From NCBI RefSeq assembly GCF_022712275.1, contig NZ_JALAGU010000054.1:1-64000 (forward strand): DNA of 64,000 nt, given 5' to 3'. The notes under the pieces were generated by a model. That model made no database searches. It was not told the origin of the DNA and saw nothing but the letters and a program-made list of their open reading frames with translations. Within the stretch, counting starts at the first letter, position 1, and each line of letters opens with the position of its first letter. The translations under genes were made by a program, and so were the position numbers. Of this stretch, positions 24,911 through 34,932 are shown piece by piece. The stretch is from Corynebacterium sp. (GTDB lineage Bacteria; Actinomycetota; Actinomycetes; Mycobacteriales; Mycobacteriaceae).

Positions 24911-26445
24911 CAGTTACCTCCCTGGAACATGGCGAGCATGCGTCGGGTGACGGCGAAGCCACCGAAGATGTTGATCGAGGCGATGACGATCGCGATGAAC
25001 GCCAGGACCGCGATCGCCGCATTCGACGATCCGACCTGGAGCACGGCACCGACCAGGATGATGCCGGAGATCGCGTTGGTCTCACTCATCAGCGGTGTGT
25101 GCAGGGAGTGCGTGACCGCGGTGATGACGTAGAAGCCGACCACGACGGCGAGCATGAGGATCATGTAGTTCGTGGTCACCGACAGCGGGCTGGCGAGCAC
25201 GAGTGCCACACCGAGCGCACCGGCGACGATCTTCCACCACAGACCGGAACCCTTCGGCTCCTCTTCTTCGGCCTCGGCGGCAGCAGCGGCCGGAGCGGGC
25301 GCCGGTGCGGCGGAGACCTTCACGGGCGGCGGCGGCCACAGGATGTCGGACGCCGACCCGGTGGCGGACGCCTGGGTGACCGTGATGCCACGGACGATCT
25401 CGTCGTCCATGTCCAGGACCAGCCGGCCGTCCTTGCCCGGGGTGACGAGCTTGAACAGGTTGACGATGTTCTGGCCGTAGAGCTGGGAGGACTGCGCAGG
25501 AAGGCGTCCTGCCAGGTCGGTGTAGCCGATGATCTTCACACCGTTGTCGGTCTCGGTCACCTCACCGGGGACGGTGAGTTCACAGTTACCGCCGTTGGCG
25601 GCGGCCATGTCGACGATGACCGAACCGGGGGTCATCGCGGCGACGTCGGCCGCGGTGAGCAGCACCGGGGACTTGCGACCCGGGATGTTAGCGGTGGTGA
25701 TGACGATATCGGCCTGGGCGGCCTGCTCGGCGTAGAGCTTCGCGGCGGCGGCAGCCTGGTCCTGCGTCATCTCCTTGGCGTAGCCGTCGTCGGACTTCTC
25801 CGAGGCGGTCGGGATGGCGACGAACTCGGCGCCCATCGACTCGACCTGCTCGGCGGTCTCCGGACGGAGGTCGGTGGCCTTGACGACCGCACCCATGGAG
25901 TTGGCGGTACCGATGGCGGCGAGGCCTGCCACACCGGTGCCGATGACGTACACGGTGGCGGGCGGAACCTTACCGGCGGCGGTGACCTGACCGGTGAACA
26001 GTCGACCGAAGGTGTTGGCGGCCTCGATGACCGCACGGTAACCGGCGACGTTGGCCTGTGAGCTGAGCACGTCCATGGCCTGCGCACGACTGATGCGCGG
26101 GACGGTGTCCATCGCCATGGCCGTGAGGTTCTCCGCCGCGAGATCGGCGACCAGCTCGTCGTTGCGCCCGGGGGCGAGACGGGCGATAAGCGTGGCCTGC
26201 GGCTTCATGGCCGCACGCTGCTCGGCGGAGGGAGTGTCGAGCGTGGTGATGATGTCGGCCGTGGACCAGACGTCATCGCCGACGATCCGCGCACCGGCGG
26301 TCTCGTACTGGCTGTCGGGGTGGTTTGCCTGGTCGCCGGCACCGGACTGGACAGCGACGTCGTAGCCCAGCTTGATGAGCTTGCCGACGGTGTCCGGGGT
26401 GGCAGCGACCAGTGTCTGTGGTTCCCTGGGGATACCAATGAGCAA
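24910..26445 (-). CDS. pntA: NAD(P) transhydrogenase alpha subunit
   Basis: NAD(H)-binding subunit of the transhydrogenase. The 511-aa protein has the dI domain (residues 1-370) with IGIPREP at the start, the RQD-like catalytic region and the NAD motif GTGVAGLAAIGTANSMGA. An Ala/Pro/Glu-rich linker follows, then four C-terminal helices, so the two alpha parts are fused as in E. coli (510 aa) rather than split as in many actinobacteria. TTG at 26445 is chosen over upstream starts. AGGAG lies seven bases before it, and the extra 38 residues in the longer reading are a Pro/Ser/Arg mix with no family match. The predicted 5' leader is over 100 bases. Confidence 0.93.
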   Translation of the reverse strand: MLIGIPREPQTLVAATPDTVGKLIKLGYDVAVQSGAGDQANHPDSQYETAGARIVGDDVWSTADIITTLDTPSAEQRAAMKPQATLIARLAPGRNDELVADLAAENLTAMAMDTVPRISRAQAMDVLSSQANVAGYRAVIEAANTFGRLFTGQVTAAGKVPPATVYVIGTGVAGLAAIGTANSMGAVVKATDLRPETAEQVESMGAEFVAIPTASEKSDDGYAKEMTQDQAAAAAKLYAEQAAQADIVITTANIPGRKSPVLLTAADVAAMTPGSVIVDMAAANGGNCELTVPGEVTETDNGVKIIGYTDLAGRLPAQSSQLYGQNIVNLFKLVTPGKDGRLVLDMDDEIVRGITVTQASATGSASDILWPPPPVKVSAAPAPAPAAAAAEAEEEEPKGSGLWWKIVAGALGVALVLASPLSVTTNYMILMLAVVVGFYVITAVTHSLHTPLMSETNAISGIILVGAVLQVGSSNAAIAVLAFIAIVIASINIFGGFAVTRRMLAMFQGGN

Positions 26446-26592
26446 CGGAGGGCTCCTCGAAGAGCGGGGGTCGGTCGCCGGGCTTCCAGGTTCACAGGCA
26501 CACGGATGGGTGGCCGGGGCGCCGGAAGCTCGCAACGGACCGGTCGTAAAAGGGGTCACGTCTGTAAACGTCTGATTAAGTATGCAGTCTCA

Positions 26593-26608
26593 TGCGACGT
26601 ACGTCACC
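26593..26608. promoter_or_regulatory. GlxR/CRP-like site upstream of pntA
   Basis: TGCGACGTACGTCACC matches the GlxR consensus TGTGANNTANNTCACA at 10 of 12 defined positions, including the central TA. It contains the perfect palindrome GACGTACGTC. Centred about 30 bases upstream of the inferred pntA start of transcription, it would overlap the promoter. Confidence 0.45.
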
Positions 26609-26685
26609 GGTTTTCCGTTAAGCACCCTGACACCTCTGTAAGTTCACCCCCACATCACCCCCGAAACGGGTGAAAAACGCCGAAA

Positions 26686-26729
26686 CCCCCGCAGGATTGT
26701 TATTTCTTCAAGAAACACTCCTGCGGGGG
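26686..26729 (-). terminator. gatB terminator
   Basis: An 11-bp stem (CCCCCGCAGGA/TCCTGCGGGGG) encloses a second small hairpin (TTTCTT/AAGAAA). On the minus strand it is followed by GGTTTCGGCGTTTTTC. It starts about 30 bases after the gatB stop. Confidence 0.75.
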
Positions 26730-26759
26730 CTATGATGCCCGGCGGTTCACACGGCAGGC

Positions 26760-28277
26760 CTAGCCCAGCTTCTCCGCGATGATCTTGTTCACCTGGGCCG
26801 GGTCGGCCTTGCCGCGGGTGGCCTTCATGACCTGACCCACGATCGCACCGGTGACCTTCTTGTTGCCGGCACGGTACTTCTCCACGATGTCCGGGTTGGC
26901 CGCCAGCGCATCCTCCACGGCCTTCTCGATGGCACCGTCGTCACGGACGACCTCCAGACCGCGGGCGGCGACGACTTCGTCGATGTCCCCCTCCCCCGCG
27001 AGGACGCCGTCGACGGCCTGACGGGCGAGCTTGTTGGTCAGCTTGCCTTCACCGATCAGGGCGATCACACGGGCGACCTGGACCGGGGTGATGGCCAGAC
27101 CCTCGAGGTCGGTGCCGGCCTCGTTGGCCTTCTGGGCGAGGTAGGCGACCCACCAGCTGCGGGATTCGGTGGCACCGGCACCAGCCTCGACAGTGGCGAT
27201 GATGAGGTCGAGGGCGCCGGCGTTGACGAGGTCACGCATCTCCTCGTCCTTGAGACCCCACTCCTCCTGGATGCGGGCCCGGCGGATCCACGGCATCTCC
27301 GGCAGCGTCGCGCGGATCTCCTCGACCCACTCGGCCGGGGCCAGGACCGGAGGAAGGTCCGGGTCGTTGAAGTAGCGGTAGTCCGCCATGGTCTCCTTGG
27401 GACGTCCCTTGGCGGTGGTCCCGTCGGCTTCCTGGTAGTGGCGGGTCTCCTGGACGATCTCCACACCGTTGACAAGGCAGGCGGCCTGACGCTGCATCTC
27501 GAAGCGCACGGCCTGCTCGACCGACTTCAGGGAGTTGATGTTCTTCGACTCGGTACGGGTACCGAACTCGGTGGTCCCGATCGGGCGCAGCGAGAGGTTG
27601 GAGTCCACGCGCATCGAGCCCTGGTCCATACGGACGTCGGAGACGCCGAGGGCCTTGACCAGCTCACGCAGGGCGGTGACGTAGGCGCGGGCGACCTCGG
27701 GAGCACGGGCACCTGCGCCCTCGATCGGCTTGGTCACGATCTCGATGAGCGGGATGCCGGCACGGTTGGCGTCCACCAGGGAGGCGGTGGCGCCTCGGAT
27801 GCGGCCGCCGGCGCCACCGAGGTGGGTCAGCTTGGCTGTGTCCTCCTCCATGTGGGCGCGCTCGATCTCGACGCGCCACGGGGTGCCGTCGTCGAGGACG
27901 ATGTCGAGGTAGCCGTCGTGGGCGATGGGCTCGTCGTACTGGGAGATCTGGTAGTTCTTCGGCTGGTCCGGGTAGAAGTAGTTCTTCCGGGCGAAGCGGG
28001 AGTACGGGGCGATCTCGCAGTTCAGGGCCAGGCCGATCTTGATGGCCCACTCCACACCCTGGCGGTTGACCACGGGCAGGGCGCCCGGCAGACCCAGGCA
28101 CACCGGGTCGACGTTGCTGTTCGGGTCGTCGCCGAACTCCGCGGACGAGGTCGAGAACATCTTCGACTTCGTCAGCAGCTCGACGTGGACCTCCATACCC
28201 ATCACGGGATCGAAGCGCTCCAGCACCTCGTCGTAGTCCATCACATCATCGGAGTAATCGTTCACCGCGGCAGTCAT
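26760..28277 (-). CDS. gatB: Asp-tRNA(Asn)/Glu-tRNA(Gln) amidotransferase subunit B
   Basis: tRNA-binding and kinase subunit of GatCAB, which converts misacylated Glu-tRNA(Gln) or Asp-tRNA(Asn) to the correct amide. The 505-aa protein has the cradle domain (MEVHVELLTKSKMFS, ARKNYFYPDQPKNYQISQYDEP, EIERAHMEEDTAKLTH). The C-terminal helical and YqeY-like tail domains end in DPAQVNKIIAEKLG. ATG at 28277 (MTAAV) agrees with the C. glutamicum protein as I recall it; an in-frame GTG lies six bases earlier. The upstream BASS transporter gene ends 11 bases before it, so the two may be cotranscribed, apart from gatCA some 5 kb away. Confidence 0.94.
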   Translation of the reverse strand: MTAAVNDYSDDVMDYDEVLERFDPVMGMEVHVELLTKSKMFSTSSAEFGDDPNSNVDPVCLGLPGALPVVNRQGVEWAIKIGLALNCEIAPYSRFARKNYFYPDQPKNYQISQYDEPIAHDGYLDIVLDDGTPWRVEIERAHMEEDTAKLTHLGGAGGRIRGATASLVDANRAGIPLIEIVTKPIEGAGARAPEVARAYVTALRELVKALGVSDVRMDQGSMRVDSNLSLRPIGTTEFGTRTESKNINSLKSVEQAVRFEMQRQAACLVNGVEIVQETRHYQEADGTTAKGRPKETMADYRYFNDPDLPPVLAPAEWVEEIRATLPEMPWIRRARIQEEWGLKDEEMRDLVNAGALDLIIATVEAGAGATESRSWWVAYLAQKANEAGTDLEGLAITPVQVARVIALIGEGKLTNKLARQAVDGVLAGEGDIDEVVAARGLEVVRDDGAIEKAVEDALAANPDIVEKYRAGNKKVTGAIVGQVMKATRGKADPAQVNKIIAEKLG

Positions 28278-28288
28278 GGTCACCTACT

Positions 28289-29257
28289 CTAGTGCGTCGT
28301 CGCGCGTCGTCTGTCGACAGCCCTGCAGAGCATGGCGAACAGCGATCCGGAGATGTTGTGCCAGACCGAGAAGATGGCACCGGGGATCGCTGAGAGCGGT
28401 TCCATGTACTGGGCCGCCAGGCCCGCTGCCAGCCCGGAGTTCTGCATGCCGACCTCGATCGCCATGGTCCGCCTGGTCCGTAGCGGTTGACCGGTCGCCG
28501 CTCCGGCGCCGAAGCCGAGTGCCATACCGAGCAGGTTGTGGAGGATGACCGCCACCAGGACGGACAGGCCGGCGTCGAGGATGCTGTCGTGCGCGTTGGA
28601 GACGACCAGGGCCACCACGACGGCGATGGCGATGACGGACACCCACGGCAGTACAGGCAGGACGCGGGCCACCGCTCCCGGCAGGAACAGTCGGACCACG
28701 AGGCCCAGGACGACGGGGACCAGGACGATCTTGACGATGTCCAGGGCCATCCCTCCGCCGTCGAGCGGCATGTACTCCCCCGCCAGCCACAGCGTCAGGA
28801 CCGGGGTGAGCAGCGGTGCCAGCAGGGTCGATACCGAGGTCATGGCGACCGACAGTGCCAGGTCACCGCGGGCCAGGTAGGAGACGACATTCGAGGCCGT
28901 CCCGCCGGGTGCACAGCCGACGAGGATGACGCCGGCGGCGACCGCGTCCGGCAGCTGCAGGACCCACACCACCAGGAGGGCGACCAACGGCATGATGACG
29001 TACTGGGCGACCACGCCGATGAGCACCGGCAGTGGGCGCTTGACGACGAGGGCGAAATCGGCGGGCTGCAGGGTCAGACCCATGCCGAACATGATCAGTC
29101 CGAGCAGCGGGTTGACCCAGTCACTGTGCCCACCGACGGTGCCGTGACCGAAGAATCCGACGAGTCCGCCGATGATGACGAGGAGAGGGAATCCGAGGGT
29201 CGCGACATAGGCGCTGCGGTCGGCGTTCCGCGGAGAGTTGTGTTCCGGTGCATCCAT
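28289..29257 (-). CDS. Bile acid:sodium symporter (BASS) family transporter
   Basis: A 322-aa membrane protein with about ten helices and the BASS hallmark GCAPGGTASNVVSYLARGD near residue 105. The second half-repeat contains GMQNSGLAAGLAAQY. Bacterial members import or export organic anions with sodium, for example pantoate, 2-oxo acids or bile salts; the substrate here is not predictable. ATG at 29257 is preferred (AAGGTG about nine bases upstream), with GTG at 29269 as alternative. It precedes gatB by 11 bases on the same strand. An inverted repeat (29274-29299) lies just upstream. Confidence 0.82.
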   Translation of the reverse strand: MDAPEHNSPRNADRSAYVATLGFPLLVIIGGLVGFFGHGTVGGHSDWVNPLLGLIMFGMGLTLQPADFALVVKRPLPVLIGVVAQYVIMPLVALLVVWVLQLPDAVAAGVILVGCAPGGTASNVVSYLARGDLALSVAMTSVSTLLAPLLTPVLTLWLAGEYMPLDGGGMALDIVKIVLVPVVLGLVVRLFLPGAVARVLPVLPWVSVIAIAVVVALVVSNAHDSILDAGLSVLVAVILHNLLGMALGFGAGAATGQPLRTRRTMAIEVGMQNSGLAAGLAAQYMEPLSAIPGAIFSVWHNISGSLFAMLCRAVDRRRATTH

Positions 29258-29273
29258 GGTGAACGTCACCTTA

Positions 29274-29299
29274 CGTGACCCCGGGTGGCTCAGGTCACG
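29274..29299 (-). terminator. Inverted repeat after pfkA
   Basis: CGTGACC and GGTCACG, separated by 12 bases, lie between the pfkA stop and the BASS gene start. There is no T-tract, so it may be a pfkA terminator or an operator for the next gene. Confidence 0.35.
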
Positions 29300-29320
29300 G
29301 AACCCGGGTCAGCACCGTTG

Positions 29321-30349
<1,029 letters not shown>

Positions 30350-30373
30350 GGACCCCAGACTAGCGGCACAGGC

Positions 30374-31837
30374 TCAGGCGCGCCCGCCGGCTGTCTGTGT
30401 GGCGGCCCCGACGTGGTTGTCCCGCGACATCAGTGAGGTGACCGTGCCGATGAGGATCACCGCCGCGGCGAGCAGGATCGCCTCGCCGAAGGCGCTGGCC
30501 GGGTCGGTGACGGTGAGGCGCCACTGCATGACCGCGCCGACGGCCGCGGCACCGATGACCGAGCCGAGCTGTCGGGTCTGGTTGTAGACGCCGGAGCCGA
30601 CACCCATCTGCTCCGGGGCGAGGTCGCGCATGGTGGACGCCGAGTTCGGCGCCCAGACGAAGGAGTTGCCCACACCCAGGCCGATGAGCGGGAGGATGGT
30701 CCAGTAGTGGCTGACACCACCGGACATCACCACGGTCATCGCGACGATGGACACCGCCATCATGGTGAAACCGAAGGCACCGAACTTCCGGGCGCTGTGG
30801 CGGTCGCTGAGTCGTCCGACGATCGGCGAGAGCATCAGCGAGGTCGCCGCCTGCGGGATCATCATCAGACCCGCGCCCAGCGGCGAGAGTCCGTGCACCT
30901 GCTGGTAGTACAGCGTGATCGGCAGCGGGATGGACGCCACGGTGAAGCCCATGCCGGTGATGCCGATATTTCCCAGGCTGAAGTTGCGCACCGAGAACAG
31001 GCTCAGCGGCATCAGGGGATCGCGTCCGGCTGCCTCGGCGACGACCTGCTGGCGGACGAAGGCGGCGAACAGTGGCACAGAGACCGCGACCATCACCCAG
31101 ATCCACCAGGTCCAGTGCTCCTTCTCGCCCTGTTGCAGGGCGAAGACGAGGAGGAAGACCGCGACCATCGACAGCAGGATCGACAGCGGGTCGATCGGCC
31201 GGGTGGTGGTCCGCACCCGCGGCACCCACGCCATCACCGCGATGATCGAGAGGACGCCGATGGGCACGTTGACGAAGAAGATCCACTCCCAGCCGACGTA
31301 CTCGGTGATCACGCCACCGAGGATCGGACCGGTGAGCGTCGACAGGCTCGCAGTCGCACCCCAGGCACCCAGCGCCGCACCGCGACGGTTTCGGGCGAAG
31401 ACGCGGTTGATCACCGCCATGGTCTGCGGGGTGAGCAGGGCCGCACCCAGTCCCTGGACCGCGCGGGCGGCGATGAGCATCTCGATGCTGCCTGACAGAC
31501 CGCACCACAGCGAGGACAGGGTGAACACCACCATGCCCACGCAGTAGACGTTCTTCGGTCCGAAGCGGTCGCCGAGGCGTCCGGTGACCAGCAGCGGCAC
31601 CGCGAAGGTCAGCAGGTACACCGAGGTGACCCAGATGACCTGGTTGTAGTCGGCGTCGAGGTGTTCCTGGAAGTCCGGGGTCGCCACCGCCACGATCGTC
31701 TGGTCGAGCAGGATCATGAAGAACCCGGTGCACAGGGCGATCAGCGCCTTCCACGCCTGCGACTCGGGCAGCGGGAGGGCGGGATAGCGGTCGGCGGTCA
31801 CGGGGGCGGCGTCAGTCACAGAGGGACAGTCTGCCAC
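30374..31837 (-). CDS. MFS multidrug transporter, DHA2/EmrB-QacA type
   Basis: A 487-aa transporter with 14 predicted helices. The order of motifs is that of DHA2 proteins: LDQTIVAVATPDF in TM1, GRLGDRFGPKN after TM2, the RAVQGLGAAL region, and motif C in GPILGGVITEYVGWEWIFFVNVPIG. Such pumps export drugs or lipids in exchange for protons. GTG at 31837 starts 18 bases after the NUDIX stop, suggesting cotranscription; no good ribosome-binding site is visible, and GTG at 31819 is possible. The only nearby regulator is the TetR gene divergent from the NUDIX gene, which could control the NUDIX-MFS pair. Confidence 0.85.
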   Translation of the reverse strand: MADCPSVTDAAPVTADRYPALPLPESQAWKALIALCTGFFMILLDQTIVAVATPDFQEHLDADYNQVIWVTSVYLLTFAVPLLVTGRLGDRFGPKNVYCVGMVVFTLSSLWCGLSGSIEMLIAARAVQGLGAALLTPQTMAVINRVFARNRRGAALGAWGATASLSTLTGPILGGVITEYVGWEWIFFVNVPIGVLSIIAVMAWVPRVRTTTRPIDPLSILLSMVAVFLLVFALQQGEKEHWTWWIWVMVAVSVPLFAAFVRQQVVAEAAGRDPLMPLSLFSVRNFSLGNIGITGMGFTVASIPLPITLYYQQVHGLSPLGAGLMMIPQAATSLMLSPIVGRLSDRHSARKFGAFGFTMMAVSIVAMTVVMSGGVSHYWTILPLIGLGVGNSFVWAPNSASTMRDLAPEQMGVGSGVYNQTRQLGSVIGAAAVGAVMQWRLTVTDPASAFGEAILLAAAVILIGTVTSLMSRDNHVGAATQTAGGRA

Positions 31838-31855
31838 ACCTGTTCACTGTCTTGT

Positions 31856-32530
31856 TCACTGCTGTGCGAGCAACTCCCGCAGCCCGGGCAGCGCCTCCCG
31901 GAAGGGCGGCAGCAGACGGAGTTCCGCGACCTCGTCGACCGGGCACCAGGCGAGATCGCTGCTCTCCGCGGTCGGCGTCAGTTCGAGGGTGTGGGTCGCC
32001 GTGCCCAGCACCGTGGTGTAGGTCCACTCCTCCACGGTCGGGTCCGGGACCTCCCAGCACAGCTGGCCGTCGATGGTGGCGACCAGCCGGTGGCCGGTGT
32101 CCGGGTGCGTCACCGGGCGGTCCCGCAGCGCGTCGAAGAGCCGCAGGCCGGATGCCACGGCGTCGGTCACCGGGGCCGCGAGCGGAAGCTCAGCGTCCTC
32201 CAGCGGGACGCGGCGCAGCACGTGCTCCAGGGCGACGCGGGAGGTGACGGCGGAGGTCGTGACGGTGACATCCGCCGGATCCACCCCGGTCTCCTCCTGC
32301 GTCTCACGCAGTGCGGCCTCGGTCGCGGACTCCCCGACGTCCACCGCACCGCCGGGGATGCCCCACGTGCCGCCGAAGTTGGTCCACATCGCACGGTGCT
32401 GGACGAGCAGCAGCGTCACACCGTTATCGACGGTGGTGAGGAAGAGTCCGGCCGCGCCGAGGGTTCCCCAGCGTCGGACGCCGTCCGATCCCACCGCCCA
32501 ACCGTCTCCGTGGATCACCTGTTCAGACAT
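31856..32530 (-). CDS. NUDIX hydrolase
   Basis: A 224-aa NUDIX protein with an intact box, G-x5-E-x7-R-E-x2-E-E-x-G, reading GAVDVGESATEAALRETQEETG (about residues 60-81). It hydrolyses a nucleoside diphosphate linked to another group; the substrate is not predictable, though the domain after the box is longer than in plain MutT. ATG at 32530 is the first start that gives a family-like N-terminus (SEQVIHGDGWAVGSDG); the upstream extension reads into the divergent promoter region. It heads a probable two-gene unit with the MFS transporter and faces the TetR gene across about 110 bases. Confidence 0.85.
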   Translation of the reverse strand: MSEQVIHGDGWAVGSDGVRRWGTLGAAGLFLTTVDNGVTLLLVQHRAMWTNFGGTWGIPGGAVDVGESATEAALRETQEETGVDPADVTVTTSAVTSRVALEHVLRRVPLEDAELPLAAPVTDAVASGLRLFDALRDRPVTHPDTGHRLVATIDGQLCWEVPDPTVEEWTYTTVLGTATHTLELTPTAESSDLAWCPVDEVAELRLLPPFREALPGLRELLAQQ

Positions 32531-32638
32531 GGGCGCCAGGGTACGCCGACCAGGTGTCCGGGGGCGGTTGCGTAAATCACCGGCTCTCACTTCTCGAAAG
32601 TTGTACCGTCCCACAACCCCCAGGCTAGGGTGACATCC

Positions 32639-33448
32639 ATGCACGAGCACCCGACGGCAGTGCCACACACTGTCACCCACTCAGCCCCTCACTCCGTCTC
32701 CCGCCCGACCCCTCAGATCGACGGACAGGAGACTCCGGTCCACACGCCCACGGTGTCCCCGATCCCGACCACCCCACGCCGGTCCGGCCGCAAGCCCATG
32801 TTCAGTGCCGAGGACGTCGTCCGCGAAGCCTTCGACATGGGTCTGGACCACTTCTCCCTGTCCGCCATCGCACGTCGCCTCGGCGTCGGTGCGTCCGCCC
32901 TCTACCGGGTGTACGACTCCCGCGAGGCAGTCCTCGACGCCTGCATGGTGACTGTCGCCGCGGAGTTCCACAACATCGAGGACCTCATCGACCGGGACGC
33001 CGACTGGCAGACGGTTCTGCGTAGCTGGGCCGCCGAGTACTGGCGGATCTGTGGTGAATTCCCCGGGTTCCACGGCATCGCCCAGTCCCAGGTCCCCGAG
33101 GAAGGGGCGTTCCATCCGGTCTTCCTCCCCTGGCGCGACCGGCTGAACGCCCTGGACGTCAATGACGCGCAGATCTACTTCGCCATGGCGACGCTGCGTG
33201 ACGCCTTCACCGGCCTGCAGAACCGGATGGACCGGCTGCGCGGCCGGCCCGACGGTGAGGAGGAGTTCGACCGGGCCGAGACCCTCACCGACGGTGAGAC
33301 CGTCGAACCCGAGGTGGGCGAAGAGCTCGCCGAGGACCAGGCGGAGCAGACCGTGGACTTCGTCATCGCCGGTCTGGAGAACGAATGGCCCGAATGGCAG
33401 CCCCCGGCCTACTACCGGCCGGACTCGAACGCAGCGCCGACCTTGTAG
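32639..33448 (+). CDS. TetR-family regulator with long N-terminal tail
   Basis: A 269-aa TetR-like repressor. The first 45 residues are a Pro/Thr/His-rich, probably disordered tail. The HTH follows (SLSAIARRLGVGASALYRVYDSREAVLDA, about residues 75-103) and then a helical ligand domain. The C-terminus is acidic. ATG at 32639 lies eight bases after TAGGGT (32626-32631), with TTGTAC (32601-32606) as a distant -35 (19-base spacer), so a short or absent leader is likely; an in-frame GTG at 32630 is less suited. It probably regulates itself and the divergent NUDIX-MFS unit. Its last 37 bases overlap the end of gatA on the other strand. Confidence 0.8.
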   Translation: MHEHPTAVPHTVTHSAPHSVSRPTPQIDGQETPVHTPTVSPIPTTPRRSGRKPMFSAEDVVREAFDMGLDHFSLSAIARRLGVGASALYRVYDSREAVLDACMVTVAAEFHNIEDLIDRDADWQTVLRSWAAEYWRICGEFPGFHGIAQSQVPEEGAFHPVFLPWRDRLNALDVNDAQIYFAMATLRDAFTGLQNRMDRLRGRPDGEEEFDRAETLTDGETVEPEVGEELAEDQAEQTVDFVIAGLENEWPEWQPPAYYRPDSNAAPTL

Positions 33449-34908
33449 AGCCGGTCATCGCCGTGGGCCGGGCCCATGATCTGCAGGCCCACCGGCAGTC
33501 CGGTGTCGGTGGCCAGCGGCCCCGGCACGGACATACCGCACACACCGGCCAGATTCAGCGGCAGGGTGCACAGGTCGAAGAGGTACATCGCCAGCGGATC
33601 GTCGGCCTTCTCCCCCAGCGCGAAGGCCGTGGTCGGGGTGACCGGGGAAACCAGCACGTCGACGTCCTGGAACGCCTTGGCGAAGTCCTGGGCGATGAGG
33701 TTACGGACGCGCTGCGCCTTGATGTAGTAGGCGTCGTAGTAGCCGACCGACAGGGCGTAGGTGCCCAGGATGATGCGTCGCTTGACCTCCGGGCCGAAGC
33801 CCTCGGCGCGGGTGATCGCCATGACCTCGTCGGCGGAGTGGTGGCCGTCGTCGCCTCGGCGCTGGCCGTAGCGCATGCCGTCGAAGCGGGCCAGGTTGGA
33901 GCTGACCTCACAGGGGAGAATGAGGTAGTAGGCGTTGAGGGCGTAGTCGAAGGAGGGGCAGTCGACCTCGACGATCTCCGCGCCCTGGCTCTTCAGCTGC
34001 TCGAGAGAGGCCTTGTAGCTCTCCTCCACACCGGCCTGGAGGCCACGGACGGACTCCAGCTGCTTGACCACGCCGATCTTCACACCGCGCAGGTCACCGT
34101 TGGCGCCCTCCTTCGCGGCCGCGACGACCGGGGCGACCGGACGCTGCGAGCTGGTGGCGTCGAACCGGTCGTGGCCGGCGATGACCTCGTGCAGCAGGGC
34201 GGTGTCCAGCACGGTGCGGCCGGTGGGGCCGCCCTGGTCCAGGGAGGACGCACAGGCGACCAGGCCGTAGCGGGAGACGGTGCCGTAGGTCGGCTTCACA
34301 CCGACGGTGTTGGTCAGCGCGGCGGGCTGACGGATCGATCCACCGGTGTCGGTGCCGATGGCCAGCGGGGCCATGCCTGCGGCCAGGGCTGCGGAGGAGC
34401 CGCCGCCGGAACCACCCGCTGTGCGGGTGAGGTCCCAGGGATTGTGGGTCGGACCGTAGGCGGAGTTCTCCGTGGAGGAACCCATGGCGAACTCGTCCAT
34501 GTTGGTCTTGCCGAGGATCGGGATACCCGCGGCACGGATCTTCTTCGTCACCGTGGCGTCGTAGGGGCTCATGTAGCCCTCGAGGATCTTCGAGGCACAG
34601 GTGGTCGGTGCATCGGTGGTGGTGAAGACGTCCTTGAGGGCCAGCGGCACACCGGCCAGCGGGGACGCGACATTCCCGGCGGCGATGTCCTTGTCGGCCT
34701 GCTCGGCGGCGGCGAGAGCCTCGGTCCCACCGACGTGGAGGAAGGCGTGGACGTCGCTGTCGACGGCGGCGATGCGGTCGAGGTGGGCGCGGGTGACGTC
34801 CACCGAGCTGACCTCACCGGCGTGGATCTTCTCCGCCAGGGCGGCGGCGGTCCAGGTGGTGAGGTCGGAATCGTCGCGGGAGCCGACGAGTGCTGTCTGA
34901 TCAGTCAT
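33412..34908 (-). CDS. gatA: Asp/Glu-tRNA amidotransferase subunit A
   Basis: Glutamine amidase subunit of GatCAB, producing ammonia for tRNA amidation by GatB. The 498-aa amidase-signature protein has the Ser-cisSer-Lys triad: Lys in PLALKDVF (about residue 87) and the serines in AGGSGGGSSAALAAG (about 165-180) and DTGGSIRQPA. ATG at 34908 follows gatC after 24 bases with a clear AGGAG-like site, so gatCA is an operon while gatB lies about 5 kb downstream. The 3' end overlaps the convergent TetR gene by 37 bases. Confidence 0.94.
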   Translation of the reverse strand: MTDQTALVGSRDDSDLTTWTAAALAEKIHAGEVSSVDVTRAHLDRIAAVDSDVHAFLHVGGTEALAAAEQADKDIAAGNVASPLAGVPLALKDVFTTTDAPTTCASKILEGYMSPYDATVTKKIRAAGIPILGKTNMDEFAMGSSTENSAYGPTHNPWDLTRTAGGSGGGSSAALAAGMAPLAIGTDTGGSIRQPAALTNTVGVKPTYGTVSRYGLVACASSLDQGGPTGRTVLDTALLHEVIAGHDRFDATSSQRPVAPVVAAAKEGANGDLRGVKIGVVKQLESVRGLQAGVEESYKASLEQLKSQGAEIVEVDCPSFDYALNAYYLILPCEVSSNLARFDGMRYGQRRGDDGHHSADEVMAITRAEGFGPEVKRRIILGTYALSVGYYDAYYIKAQRVRNLIAQDFAKAFQDVDVLVSPVTPTTAFALGEKADDPLAMYLFDLCTLPLNLAGVCGMSVPGPLATDTGLPVGLQIMGPAHGDDRLYKVGAAFESGR

Positions 34909-34932
34909 GTGTTCTTTCTCCTGCTCGTCCGT

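Larger units (their letters stand above)
26446..26759. other. pntA-gatB intergenic region
   Basis: This 314-base gap holds the pntA leader (26446-26570), a candidate -10 (TAAGTA on plus, TACTTA on minus, 26577-26582), a GlxR-like palindrome at 26593-26608 and the gatB terminator at 26686-26729. No gene is supported in it. Confidence 0.6.

Noticed and set aside
26560..26680. Direct repeat CGTCTG/ACGTCTG near the pntA promoter as an operator
   Set aside because: Only 6-7 bases and not palindromic; the nearby GlxR-like site is better supported.
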